From JAWLBM01 sp041687675 (GTDB lineage Bacteria; Pseudomonadota; Alphaproteobacteria; Rhizobiales; Pleomorphomonadaceae), in contig JAWLBM010000023.1 of NCBI GenBank assembly GCA_041687675.1, positions 15,916-79,915 on the forward strand: a DNA stretch of 64,000 nt, in the 5' to 3' direction. A program made the position numbers and the translations under genes. Below, one piece after another: positions 53,395 to 61,952 of this stretch; positions within the stretch are counted from its first letter, which is position 1; each line of letters begins with the position of its first letter. The notes beneath the pieces were generated by a model, which was not told the origin of the DNA, did no database searches, and saw nothing but the letters and a program-made list of their open reading frames with translations.

Positions 53395-54285
53395 ATGCGA
53401 TCTTTGCGCATGAACAATGATTGGCGAGAAGCCAGCTCGAATGACGGATCATCAGGCATCACCAACTTCGATCGGGAAAACTTTCCCGGAGTCGTTGCCG
53501 GATGGCAGGATCCTGAGCGGCTCTCGGATGGTTACACAGGCGTAACTGAGTTCGGCACAGTGACCACATCGTCCGAATCACGGCCCAGCTTTGCCGCTCC
53601 CCTGCCCGTATCCGCAGGTTCGGCTGTCCTGGACTTCGGTCATCCGGGCGAAGCGGACCGGGACGAGAGTGGCTGGCGATCCTTCCAGTTGGCGCTGAAG
53701 CGCCTCATGGACATCGTAGGCTCCCTGGCCGGCATCATCCTGCTCGGACCCTTGCTGATGACGCTTGCGGTGCTGGTGAAGGCCGGCAGCAGCGGGCCCA
53801 TGTTCTTCCGCCAGCAGCGTACCGGACTCGACGGCCGGCCCTTCGAAATCCTCAAGTTCCGCAGCATGTACATCGACCGTTGCGACGTCAGCGGCGTCAC
53901 GCAGACGGTGCGCGACGATCCCCGGGTGACCCCGATCGGACGCATCATGCGGCGGACCAACCTCGACGAGCTGCCCCAGCTCTTCAATGTGCTGAGGGGC
54001 GACATGTCCCTCGTCGGGCCGCGGCCGCACGTGCCGGGCATGCTGGCGGCCGGCATGCTCTACGAGGATCTCGTTCCGGGATACGCGCATCGCCATCGCA
54101 TGCGCCCGGGCATCACCGGGCTTGCCCAGGTTCGCGGCCTGCGCGGTCCCACGACGGATCGCCAGCCGGCGATCGACCGGGTGGCGAGCGACCTCACCTA
54201 CGTGCGGGAGTTCTCGATCTGGCTGGACGTCAAGATCCTGGTGCGGACGATCGTCTCGGAGATCAAGGGCGGCACCGGCTGCTGA
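53395..54285 (+). CDS. ExoY-type undecaprenyl-phosphate sugar transferase
   Basis: 296 residues. A 95-residue variable N terminus precedes one membrane helix (about 107-130) and the bacterial sugar transferase domain: FRQQRTGLDGRPFEILKFRSM, RRTNLDELPQLFNVLRGDMS and LVGPRPHVPGM (about 210-220), then RPGITGLAQVRG. This is the short single-helix ExoY class that starts repeat-unit synthesis by moving a hexose-1-phosphate to the lipid carrier. TGAGG precedes ATG 53395; ATG 53410 is an alternative. It is divergent from the ExoX-like gene. The GC content of its first 200 bases is low relative to the rest. Confidence 0.92.
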   Translation: MRSLRMNNDWREASSNDGSSGITNFDRENFPGVVAGWQDPERLSDGYTGVTEFGTVTTSSESRPSFAAPLPVSAGSAVLDFGHPGEADRDESGWRSFQLALKRLMDIVGSLAGIILLGPLLMTLAVLVKAGSSGPMFFRQQRTGLDGRPFEILKFRSMYIDRCDVSGVTQTVRDDPRVTPIGRIMRRTNLDELPQLFNVLRGDMSLVGPRPHVPGMLAAGMLYEDLVPGYAHRHRMRPGITGLAQVRGLRGPTTDRQPAIDRVASDLTYVREFSIWLDVKILVRTIVSEIKGGTGC

Positions 54286-54312
54286 GCCGTCGGCGCCTGC
54301 CCGCCCGTCTCC

Positions 54313-55833
54313 TCACCGCCAGATGCCGCGCACCAGCAGGATCGGGTCCCGCGGCGGGGCGTCCATGGGCGCCGTCCGGTCGACCGGCACGGTGCGCCCC
54401 GCCTCCCCCACCAGGAGGTTGCCCGAGAGAACCGGGCCGCCCGAGGGCGCGGCCCGCCCCGGCTCGACGATCCGCAGCGGCCGGAGCGCCTTCGCCTTTT
54501 CGCCGCGCGGCAGCGGTCCGTCGATCTCGAAGCGGTTGGCGGTGACGCGCACCCCGGGCGGCAGCCGCCCCGCGGGTCCGGGACCGGCCTGGACCAGCAC
54601 GGCCGGACGCCGCTCGATGGCACCCGCGCTGTCGTAGAGGACGCGGTTGCCGGTGATCTCGGCGGGGCCGTCCTCCACGCGAACCGCGAAGTCGACGGTG
54701 CGGAACCGGTTGCCGACCACCCGGTTGCCGGCGGCCCGGTCGTCGTAGAACTCCACCTCGAAGAAGCCCATGTGGCTGCTGTCCTCGTGCACCACCGGGT
54801 CGCTGCAGTCCCACAGCCACTGGTTCTGGTTCTCGCGGGACGCGATCCAGACGCCGGTGCGCTCGGCGCGGATGTCGTTGTCCTCGACGAGGTTGCGGTC
54901 GGCGCCGAAGGGGCGCGGCCACCAGTTCGGCTTGCTCCTGTCCTCGCCGCAGTTCTTGTAGAGGAAGACGCCGCCGAGGGCGTTGTGGTGGATCCGGTTG
55001 CCGCGAATGACGTTGTCGCGCGAGCCGTCGACGGCGATCCCCTCGCGACCCGCCATCAGGTAGCGGAAACCCTCCCGCTCGGAGGGCGTCTGCGTGTCGG
55101 CGTAGCCGTTGTGGTGGATGTGGCTCGCCTCGACCAGGGAGCCGCGCGATCCGGCCTCGAGGTAGATGCCGGCGCCGCCCGCCCCCGCCACCTCGACGCC
55201 GCGGATCGTCACCCCGGTCACGTAGGCGTCGACGTAGAGGCCGGTCCCCGCGGCGTCGTAGAGTCGGCTGTTCTCGATGACGACATTGCGGAACCCGGCG
55301 TCATAGGCGCGCTCCGGGGCAAGGTCGCGGAACCCGCGGCGGGTGATCCTGAGGTTGTTGGTGCCGCCCTCGATGCGGCAGTTGCGGACACGGATGTCCG
55401 ACAGGGTCTCGTCGCGTTCCGCCCGGATGAGCACCGCATAGCGCCCGCCGCCGGGCAGCTTCCGGCGCTTCGGCAGCGCGATGGTCGCGCCTCGGCAGTC
55501 GAGCGTCACGCCGGAGCGGTCGATGATCGCGCCATGCTCGTAGCGGCAGGCGGGATCGAGGGCGGTGTCGCGGCGCACCCGGATCGTCTCGCCGGCGGCC
55601 TGGCAGCCGATCCGGCGGAAATCCGGACCGGCCTCGCCGACCAGGCTGGAGACCTCGGCGCGCTCGAATGCGGGCTGCTTCAGCGGCCGGGTCTCGCCGA
55701 TCTCGACGTTGCAGGCGGCAAGGCCGAGAAGGCCGGCGGCCGCGACGAGGAGGGCGGCTCGCCGCACGGACCTGCTCGCATGCGTCGAGGCATGGATGGA
55801 CGTCGTCACCTTGGCGGGCTCCGCTCGCGGCAT
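54313..55833 (-). CDS. Right-handed beta-helix lipoprotein
   Basis: 506 residues from ATG 55833; a GTG at 55809 with GGAG upstream is an equally good start. A lipoprotein signal (LLVAAAGLLGLAAC) is followed by a parallel beta-helix domain (about 60-440) with many PbH1 turns of the kind IRGVEVAGAGGAGIYLEAGS and NVIRGNRIHHNALGGVF. It has several His/Asn-rich turns, as in carbohydrate-binding or polysaccharide lyase/epimerase folds. No catalytic motif of a named lyase family is recognised. It ends 28 bases from the convergent ExoY-type gene, which suggests a role at the exopolysaccharide. Confidence 0.82.
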   Translation of the reverse strand: MPRAEPAKVTTSIHASTHASRSVRRAALLVAAAGLLGLAACNVEIGETRPLKQPAFERAEVSSLVGEAGPDFRRIGCQAAGETIRVRRDTALDPACRYEHGAIIDRSGVTLDCRGATIALPKRRKLPGGGRYAVLIRAERDETLSDIRVRNCRIEGGTNNLRITRRGFRDLAPERAYDAGFRNVVIENSRLYDAAGTGLYVDAYVTGVTIRGVEVAGAGGAGIYLEAGSRGSLVEASHIHHNGYADTQTPSEREGFRYLMAGREGIAVDGSRDNVIRGNRIHHNALGGVFLYKNCGEDRSKPNWWPRPFGADRNLVEDNDIRAERTGVWIASRENQNQWLWDCSDPVVHEDSSHMGFFEVEFYDDRAAGNRVVGNRFRTVDFAVRVEDGPAEITGNRVLYDSAGAIERRPAVLVQAGPGPAGRLPPGVRVTANRFEIDGPLPRGEKAKALRPLRIVEPGRAAPSGGPVLSGNLLVGEAGRTVPVDRTAPMDAPPRDPILLVRGIWR

Positions 55834-55891
55834 GCCGGGACGATGGTGTCGGGCGAGATCGCGGCGATTGCAAGGCCGGGCGCCGGCCCGG

Positions 55892-56083
55892 TCAGGGCCA
55901 GGGCAGGTAGGCGCGCTCGAGGAGGTCACGGCAGGCCTCGATGCGGTAGCGCGTCTCGCCGCTGGTCGCGGCGGCAAGCTCCCTGAGGTCGCGGATGGCG
56001 ACGTCGAGGGCGGTGAACACGTCGACCGCGGGCGGCTCGTCCATGGGCTCCGGACGCGTCGGAAAGGGAATGATGTCGGCCAT
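55892..56083 (-). CDS. Small conserved-looking protein of unknown function
   Basis: 63 residues: an opening MADIIPFPTRPEP, then an amphipathic helix (VFTALDVAIRDLRELAAAT) and a C-terminal helix ending LLERAYLPWP. The codon pattern is that of a real gene, and a GGGG stretch precedes the ATG at 56083. I do not recognise the family. It is 58 bases upstream of the beta-helix lipoprotein gene on the same strand and may share its transcript. Confidence 0.6.
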   Translation of the reverse strand: MADIIPFPTRPEPMDEPPAVDVFTALDVAIRDLRELAAATSGETRYRIEACRDLLERAYLPWP

Positions 56084-56160
56084 GTGCCCCGTCGAATCGA
56101 TGAAAGGTCCTCGCCCGCATTCGACCCTTCGCTGGTTAACGGCCGCTGAAGCGCAGCGCG

Positions 56161-56856
56161 TCAGAGCCCCTCGATGCGGGCGACCAGCGGCAGGTGGTCC
56201 GAGGCGCGGCGGGCGCGCGGGCCATCCTCCACGGCTGCGCCCGCGATCCGCGCGCCTCCGCCCGCGATCACGCGGTCGAGCGGCAGCAGCGGCCGCCGGG
56301 AGGGAAAGCTGCGGCCGAAGGCCTCGGCCACGCCCTCGATCCGGCGCAGCGGGTCGAGCGAGGCGCCGGCGGCGCGCCACTCGTTGAGGTCGCCGAGGAC
56401 GACGAACGGGCAGCCCGCCGCCTCGAGCCTGGCGGCGATCGCCGCGGCCTGCCGCCTTCGGGTGCCGGCCCCGAGGGCGAGATGGGTGGCCACGATCTCC
56501 ACCGGCCGGCCGGCCACCCGGACCCGGGCGGCGAGCGCCACCCTGCGGCCGGGTCCCGGCAGCCGCAGCACCGCCCGGATCGCGCCGGCGAGATGCGGGC
56601 GGGCGAGGAGGAGGTTGCCGGATACCCCGTGGCCCCGGCGCCCGGCGGGCAGCCCGGCCGCCGGCGCCAGCCCGGCGGTCGCAAGGACAGCGTCGAGGTC
56701 GAGCACCGCGCGGCCGGTGATGAGCCCGTCGACCTCCTGCAGCGCGACGAGATCCGCCCCGAGGTCGGCGAGCACGGCCGCGACCCGGCCGGGATCCGGC
56801 CGAAGGTCGCCGCCGACGGCGCCGCGGATATTCCATGTGGCGACGGTAAGCACCAT
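56161..56856 (-). CDS. Endonuclease/exonuclease/phosphatase (EEP) family protein
   Basis: 231 residues. EEP motifs are complete: ATWNIRG (about 6-12), LVALQEVDG with the metal-binding Glu (about 37-45), VATHLALGAGTRRRQ, GDLNEWR (about 162-168) and the C-terminal SDHLPLVA with the catalytic His. A Mg-dependent phosphodiesterase of the DNase I/sphingomyelinase fold, probably cytoplasmic as no signal peptide is seen from ATG 56856. The substrate is unknown. Confidence 0.85.
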   Translation of the reverse strand: MVLTVATWNIRGAVGGDLRPDPGRVAAVLADLGADLVALQEVDGLITGRAVLDLDAVLATAGLAPAAGLPAGRRGHGVSGNLLLARPHLAGAIRAVLRLPGPGRRVALAARVRVAGRPVEIVATHLALGAGTRRRQAAAIAARLEAAGCPFVVLGDLNEWRAAGASLDPLRRIEGVAEAFGRSFPSRRPLLPLDRVIAGGGARIAGAAVEDGPRARRASDHLPLVARIEGL

Positions 56857-56997
56857 GGCCTCGCGTCCGGCTGGCGGGTCGCCGCCGCCACGGCGGCAGC
56901 GGCTTCGCGCCTGAGCATCGCCTGTCGTTCCGCCGGGCGCATCCCCCCGTCCGGGATCGTCTTCGTTCCGACGGGCGCCCTCCCGGGATCGCCGTCT

Positions 56998-57085
56998 TTC
57001 CGGCAAAAGCCGGAATCCAGACCTCCGCCGCCGTTGCCTCCCCGGCCGGACGCTGGATCCCGACCTTCGTCAGGATGACGTGGAG
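56998..57085. repeat. Intergenic palindromic repeat remnant
   Basis: TTCCGGC-AAAA-GCCGGAA (56998-57015) followed by TCCAG, and CTGGATCCCGACCTTCGTC with AGGATGACG at about 57052-57080, have the wording of dispersed repeats found between genes in many Alphaproteobacteria. The copy here fills the 250-base gap between the EEP gene and the PrpD-like gene. Only one copy is in the window. Confidence 0.5.
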
Positions 57086-57106
57086 CGGGGCCCCCCGGCG
57101 TGCCCG

Positions 57107-58561
57107 TCAGCGGCGCCAGTGGAGGAGGTCGAACAGCCGCCCGACGTCGTCGGCCGCCTCGAGGCCGCGCACCATCTCCACGACGGCCGCCTGCGCACCC
57201 GCGTCGAGCAGGCCCTCGGCGCAGTCGGCGAACTTGCCCTCGAGCTCGGCGTCGGTCAGCGGGTTGAGCGGGCTGCCGCGGTAGTTCTCGTCCGCCCACC
57301 TCTCCAGGCGGCGACCGTCGCGCGTCACCACCTCAACCTTGGAGCGGATCCGGTCCCACCCCATGTTCTCGATCGACTGGTCGAAGGCGGTGGAGACCCG
57401 CCGCTGCATCGCCTGGCACTCCGGCGAGGCGACAAAGGCGTCGGTGAACTCGGCCTTGCCGGCGCGGCCGTTGAGGATGATCGCCGAGAGCAGGAAGGCG
57501 AAGGAGAACTTGCCCTCGAGCTCGGTCGTGGCGACGGTGAAGCGAATCGGCCCGAGCACATTACTGCCGGCCTTGAGGACGACGCTGTCAATGTCCTCCG
57601 GCGCCAGCCCCTCCTCGCGCATCAGGAACAGCATGGCGTCCATGCTCGGATGGGTGAGGACGCCCGAGGGGTAGGGCTTGATCGAGACGCCGGGGCTCGT
57701 CATCGAGTGCGGCGCGCCGAAGCGGTCGCGGACCAGCGCGGGCTCGCCGCCCGGCCCTGCGATGGCGAGGTAGCCCCAGCGCCCGTCGAGCGCCTCGGTG
57801 TTGGCCGAGAAGCCGTGGCGGGCGAGCAGCGCCGCGGTGACGCCGTTCTCCGAGGCGCGGCCGACGTGCAGCGGCTTGGTCATGGTGCCGAAGGCGGCGC
57901 GGATGCCGGCGGCCATCGATGCGGCGAGTCCGAGGGCGCGGGCGGTCGCCTCCTCGTCGAGGCCGAGCATGTTGGCGGCCGCGGCCGCCGCGGCGAAGGT
58001 GCCGATGGTGCCGGAGGTGTGGAAGCCGCGCATGTAGTGGTCGGGGTCGATCGCCTCGGCGACCTTGCAGCCGACCTCGAATCCGGCGGTGAAGGCGGCG
58101 AGGAAGCGCCGGCCGTCGACGGGGCGACCCTCCTCCGCCGCGACCAGGTCGGAGAGGGTCAGGGCGGCGACGAGCGGCGGCATCGTCGGATGCATGAGCA
58201 GGCCGTAGGGGCGGCCGGGTCCCTCGGCGAGCTGGGTGTCGTCCCAGTCCATGGCGTGGCCGGCGGTGCCCGTGCACAGCGCCGCGAGATGGGCCGGCAG
58301 CCGCCTCGAGGCGTCGCCGATCCGGCGGGACTGCGGCGCGCCGCCGAGGCTGTCGATGTAGGCGCCGAGCGGCGCCATCCCCGGCTGCTCGCTGCCGGCG
58401 AGGGCGACGGCGAGGCCGTCGAGCACGCAGCGGCGGGCGATCCGCAGCGTCTCCGCGTCGAGCTGTTCGAACCGGTGGCCGGCGGCGAAGCGGGCGGCGG
58501 CGCGGGTGAGGCCCGAGAGCGTGTTCCAGCGCTCCGCGGCACCCGGGGCGGGCGTCAGCAT
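57107..58561 (-). CDS. MmgE/PrpD family protein (first copy)
   Basis: 484 residues from ATG 58561, which has ACGGAG upstream. MmgE/PrpD marks: GHAMDWDDTQ (about 100-109), HPTMPPLVAAL, FHTSGTIGTFAAAAAAANMLGL, MTKPLHVGRASENG (about 230) and IKPYPSGVLTHPSMDA (about 300). The family holds 2-methylcitrate dehydratase, cis-aconitate decarboxylase and iminodisuccinate epimerase, so it acts on a di- or tricarboxylic acid. It is last in the leftward operon, after the GntR gene. It differs clearly from the other two PrpD copies here, which suggests separate reactions. Confidence 0.9.
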   Translation of the reverse strand: MLTPAPGAAERWNTLSGLTRAAARFAAGHRFEQLDAETLRIARRCVLDGLAVALAGSEQPGMAPLGAYIDSLGGAPQSRRIGDASRRLPAHLAALCTGTAGHAMDWDDTQLAEGPGRPYGLLMHPTMPPLVAALTLSDLVAAEEGRPVDGRRFLAAFTAGFEVGCKVAEAIDPDHYMRGFHTSGTIGTFAAAAAAANMLGLDEEATARALGLAASMAAGIRAAFGTMTKPLHVGRASENGVTAALLARHGFSANTEALDGRWGYLAIAGPGGEPALVRDRFGAPHSMTSPGVSIKPYPSGVLTHPSMDAMLFLMREEGLAPEDIDSVVLKAGSNVLGPIRFTVATTELEGKFSFAFLLSAIILNGRAGKAEFTDAFVASPECQAMQRRVSTAFDQSIENMGWDRIRSKVEVVTRDGRRLERWADENYRGSPLNPLTDAELEGKFADCAEGLLDAGAQAAVVEMVRGLEAADDVGRLFDLLHWRR

Positions 58562-58655
58562 GGCGATATCTCCGTGGCAGGAATGGCGAGGCGGGCGACG
58601 GCGTGCCGGCGGATCCCGGCCTCCTTCGGAACGGGGCCGGCCGGGGCCCCTCGCC

Positions 58656-59342
58656 TCAGGCGGCCTCGAGGGTCGACAGGAAGCGCAGCTTCGACCTCTC
58701 GACGTGGCGGAAGAAGGCCTCCTGGGCACGGTCCTGCCGGCCGGAGGCGAGCGCGTCGACCATCTCCCGGTGCTCGCGGTTCGACACCGAAAGCCCGCCC
58801 GCCTGGACGAGACCGCGGGCGCGGCAAAGGTGCAGCTTGTTGACGAAGCTCTTGTACTCGGCGACCAGCGTGGCGTTGCCGGTGGCGTTCACCAGGTAGT
58901 CGTGGAAGGCGAGGTTGACCGGGTAGTAGTCGTCGAAGTTCTGCTCCGCCGCGATCCGGTCCATGCGCGACAGGAACACGTCCAGCTGGCGCAGCATCTC
59001 GTCGGTGAGCCGGTCTGTCAGCAGCCGGCCGGCGAGGCCGAAGATCGCCGCGCGCACGTCGTAGATCTCCAGCGCCTCCTTCGGCGAGATGGATCGCACG
59101 AAGACGCCGCGGTTGCGGATGATGTCGACGAGCCCGCGCGCGTGGAGGCTGCGCGTCGCCTCCCGGAGCGGCCCGCGGCTGGTGCCGAAGCGATTGGAGA
59201 GCTGGATCTCGTTGAGCCGCTCCCCGGGCTTCAGCTCCCCGGTGAGGATGAGATGCTCGAGTTCCCGCTCCAGGACGCCGGTCAGCGACGAGGTCCTGAG
59301 CAACATCAGGTCGCTCTGCCGATCTTCCCGCATCTGCTCCAT
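58656..59342 (-). CDS. GntR/FCD-family transcriptional regulator
   Basis: 228 residues. The N-terminal winged helix has GELKPGERLNEIQLSNRFGTSRGPLREATRSLHARGLV (in about residues 35-73), followed by an all-helical FCD effector domain with the metal/carboxylate-binding pattern D...FH (NLAFHDYLV, about 142-150) and NREHREMVDALASG. FCD regulators respond to small organic acids. It sits in the PrpD operon, with a palindromic operator in front, so it is the likely local regulator. Confidence 0.92.
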   Translation of the reverse strand: MEQMREDRQSDLMLLRTSSLTGVLERELEHLILTGELKPGERLNEIQLSNRFGTSRGPLREATRSLHARGLVDIIRNRGVFVRSISPKEALEIYDVRAAIFGLAGRLLTDRLTDEMLRQLDVFLSRMDRIAAEQNFDDYYPVNLAFHDYLVNATGNATLVAEYKSFVNKLHLCRARGLVQAGGLSVSNREHREMVDALASGRQDRAQEAFFRHVERSKLRFLSTLEAA

Positions 59343-59352
59343 GGATTCTGCC

Positions 59353-59366
59353 GATTGTAGACAATC
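59353..59366. promoter_or_regulatory. GATTGT-AG-ACAATC operator
   Basis: A perfect 6-bp-arm palindrome (59353-59366) lies 10 bases upstream of the FCD regulator start. TTGT-NN-ACAA cores are typical of FCD-type GntR operators. It would let the regulator control its own expression and that of the PrpD gene downstream. A second site before the operon would lie outside the window. Confidence 0.6.
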
Positions 59367-59456
59367 CCGCCTCGAAAATAGTACCGATCGTCCGGCTCGG
59401 CAAGCGGCCGATTTCCCGTGGGCGGCCGGCGGGATCGCGCCGGCCGCCCGCCGGGG

Positions 59457-60551
59457 TCACGCCGCCTTCCGGGCAGCGTCCATGCCGCGGAGGATTCCCT
59501 CCACCATGTCGGCCTGGGAGCCGGTGCCGCGGATGTCCGGCGTGCGCGTCGCCGGATCGGCGAGCGCGGCGTCGATGCCGGCCTTCATCAGCGCCGACAT
59601 CCGCAGCGCCGCCGGGATTCCATGCTTGTGGCCGAGCCAGTCGAACAGCATCCGGGTGGACTCGATCATGGCGAAGGGGTTGGCGATCCCCTTGCCGGCG
59701 ATGTCCGGCGCCGAGCCGTGCGTCGCCTGCGCCATCGCGATCGAGCCGCGGCCGATGCACAGTCCCGGCGCCATGCCGAGGCCGCCGACGAGGCCCGCCG
59801 CCTCGTCGGTGAGGATGTCGCCGAACATGTTGGTGGTGACGACCGTGTCGAAGCTCTGCGGGTCGCGGACGAGCCGCATCGCCATGGTATCGACGATCAC
59901 CTCGTCGACGGTGACGTCGGGGAATTCCTTCGCCACCTGCTTGCAGCTGTCGACGAACATGCCGCAGCCGAGCTTGAAGACGGTGTTCTTGTGCACCAGC
60001 GTCAGCCGCTTGCGCCGCGAGCGGGCGATCTCGAAGGCGGCCCGGGCGACCTTCGTCGAGCCCTCCACGGTGATGACGCGCACCGAGATGGTGACGTCGT
60101 TGGTCGGGCGGAACTCGCCCGATCCCATCACCACGTTGCGGTCCGGCTGGAACCCCTCGTTGTTCTCGCGCACGATGACGAGGTCGATGTCCTCGTGCAG
60201 GCAGCCGATGCCGGGGAAGGAGCGCGTCGGCCGCACGTTCGCGAAAAGGTCGAACCGCTTGCGCAGGATCGGGTGCGGGTTGATCGCCTCCGGCACCTTC
60301 GGGTACTCGCGGTGGCCGATCGGGCCGAGGATCCAGCCGTCCAGCGTCCCGAGCGTGTCCAGCGTGCCCTCCGGCATGGTGTGGCCGTGGGTGTCGAGAG
60401 CGCGGCGGCCGATCGGCACGTCCGTCCACTCGATCGCCTGCCCCGCCTCGGCCGCCGCGGCACGGGCGATCCGGACCGACGCCGGCACGACCTCGTGGCC
60501 GATGTCGTCGCCCTCGAGGATTCCGATCTTCAGCGTGCGTTCGCCGCTCAT
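59457..60551 (-). CDS. Isocitrate/isopropylmalate dehydrogenase family protein
   Basis: 364 residues. The beta-decarboxylating dehydrogenase pattern is complete: ILEGDDIGHEVVPAS (about 11-25), the Arg/Asn active-site segment VIVRENNEGFQ (about 123-133), VHKNTVFKLG, DTMAMRLVRDPQSFDTVVTTNMFGDIL split around the metal-binding Asp residues, and GSAPDIAGKGIANP near the NAD site. It oxidatively decarboxylates a 2-hydroxy-3-carboxy acid. It is in an operon with PrpD-type enzymes (overlap ATGA), not with leu or icd genes, so a catabolic homologue is likelier than leucine synthesis. Confidence 0.9.
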   Translation of the reverse strand: MSGERTLKIGILEGDDIGHEVVPASVRIARAAAAEAGQAIEWTDVPIGRRALDTHGHTMPEGTLDTLGTLDGWILGPIGHREYPKVPEAINPHPILRKRFDLFANVRPTRSFPGIGCLHEDIDLVIVRENNEGFQPDRNVVMGSGEFRPTNDVTISVRVITVEGSTKVARAAFEIARSRRKRLTLVHKNTVFKLGCGMFVDSCKQVAKEFPDVTVDEVIVDTMAMRLVRDPQSFDTVVTTNMFGDILTDEAAGLVGGLGMAPGLCIGRGSIAMAQATHGSAPDIAGKGIANPFAMIESTRMLFDWLGHKHGIPAALRMSALMKAGIDAALADPATRTPDIRGTGSQADMVEGILRGMDAARKAA

Positions 60552-61939
60552 GCCGTCGCCTTTCTCGCGCTCTCGGGTACGGAGGCGCGGGCGGCCTCGC
60601 CCGCGTCGGCGAGGCTTTCCAGCCTCCAGGACACGTCCAGGACCTCGCGGGCGCCGGCCTCGCCGACGACGAGCGCCGCCTGGGTGAGGAACTTCGTGTC
60701 GATCTGCTCGTCGGTCAGCGGCACTTCGCGGCTGCCGATCGCCCGCTCGATGTGCTTCGTCGCCGTCGAGCCGTCCTCGAAGACGACCTCAATGTCGACG
60801 GAGGCCTCGTGGCAGGCCGGGTCCGGGGTGGCGGTGATCCGGTCGCGCAGGGCGATGATCTCCGGCAGCCCCACCACCTCGTCGGTGAAGGCGGTCGGCG
60901 CGCCGTCGCCGCGCAGCAGCGCGGCCGCCGCCGCGTGGTAGACGCTGAACTTGCCCTCGAGCCCGGTCTTCGGCTCGCGCTTGCCGGTGAGTTCGAGCAC
61001 CAGCGGGTGGGTCTTCAGCGCGACGGAGCGGATGGCGTGCACCCGCTCGCCGAGCTCCTCGCGCAGCTGCAGGCAGCCGTCGATGGTGGGGTGGATGACG
61101 ATGCCGCAGGCGAAGGGCTTGTAGCTGTTGAGCGCCGCCTCCCAGCGGGTGCCGAGGTCGCCTAGGATCTCGGTCCAGTCCTGCTTGTCGGACATCACGC
61201 TGGCGAAGCCGCGCGGCGCCTCGATGCCGCGCTCGGAGCTGTCGTAGCCGGCCTCGGCGAGGAAGGCGGACATCGCCCCGTTCTGCGCCGCCCGGCCCGG
61301 GTGGAAGCTCTTCGTCATGGTGCCGAACATCTCGCGCAGGCCCGAAGACTGGGTCGCGGCGAGGCCGAGCGCCCAGCGCATCTGCCGGGCGGAAAGGCCG
61401 ATCGCCTTGCCGACCGCCGCCGCCGCGCCGAACACGCCGGCGGTGCCGGTGATGTGCCAGCCGCGGTCGTAATGGTGCGGATAGACCGCGTTGCCGATCC
61501 GGCACTCCACCTCGACGCCGACGATCATCGCGGTCAGGAGGTCCCGGCCCGACATCGGCCGCATCTCGGCGAGCGCCAGCAGCGCCGAGGCGACCGGGCC
61601 GGCCGGGTGGATGATCGTCTTCAGGTGCGTGTCGTCGTAGTCGAGCACGTGCGAGGAGATGCCGTTGACGAGGGCGGCGTGCAGCAGGTCGAGCCGCTCG
61701 CCGCGGCCGAGCACGGTGGAGGTCGGCCGGCCGGAGAAGGGCGCCACCGCGGCGATCGCGCAGTCCACCGTCTCGTGGGAGGCGCCGCCGACGGCGCAGC
61801 CCATCCAGTTGACGAAGGTCCGGACGCCCTCGCGGCGCACCTCGGCGGGAATGTCCTCGCCGCGGATGCCGACGATCCAGTCGGAGAGTTCGGCGGTGAC
61901 CCGGGGCGTCCCGGGCTTGGGCTCGGAGTGGAGGCTCAT
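60548..61939 (-). CDS. MmgE/PrpD family protein (second copy)
   Basis: 463 residues from ATG 61939 (AAAGGA upstream). Motifs: HVLDYDDTH (about 95-103), HPAGPVASALLAL, WHITGTAGVFGAAAAVGKAIGL, MTKSFHPGRAAQNG and YKPFACGIVIHPTIDG. It is of the same superfamily as the first copy but from a different branch. Its start overlaps nothing; the SDR gene ends 13 bases upstream and the dehydrogenase follows with a 4-base overlap. It probably dehydrates, hydrates or decarboxylates the acid that the dehydrogenase then oxidises. The substrate is unknown. Confidence 0.9.
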   Translation of the reverse strand: MSLHSEPKPGTPRVTAELSDWIVGIRGEDIPAEVRREGVRTFVNWMGCAVGGASHETVDCAIAAVAPFSGRPTSTVLGRGERLDLLHAALVNGISSHVLDYDDTHLKTIIHPAGPVASALLALAEMRPMSGRDLLTAMIVGVEVECRIGNAVYPHHYDRGWHITGTAGVFGAAAAVGKAIGLSARQMRWALGLAATQSSGLREMFGTMTKSFHPGRAAQNGAMSAFLAEAGYDSSERGIEAPRGFASVMSDKQDWTEILGDLGTRWEAALNSYKPFACGIVIHPTIDGCLQLREELGERVHAIRSVALKTHPLVLELTGKREPKTGLEGKFSVYHAAAAALLRGDGAPTAFTDEVVGLPEIIALRDRITATPDPACHEASVDIEVVFEDGSTATKHIERAIGSREVPLTDEQIDTKFLTQAALVVGEAGAREVLDVSWRLESLADAGEAARASVPESARKATA

Positions 61940-61952
61940 GGGGCTGGTCCTT

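Noticed and set aside
59457..60551. Calling the dehydrogenase leuB or icd
   Set aside because: The active-site segment VRENNEGFQ and the context of PrpD-type genes differ from leucine or TCA-cycle enzymes.
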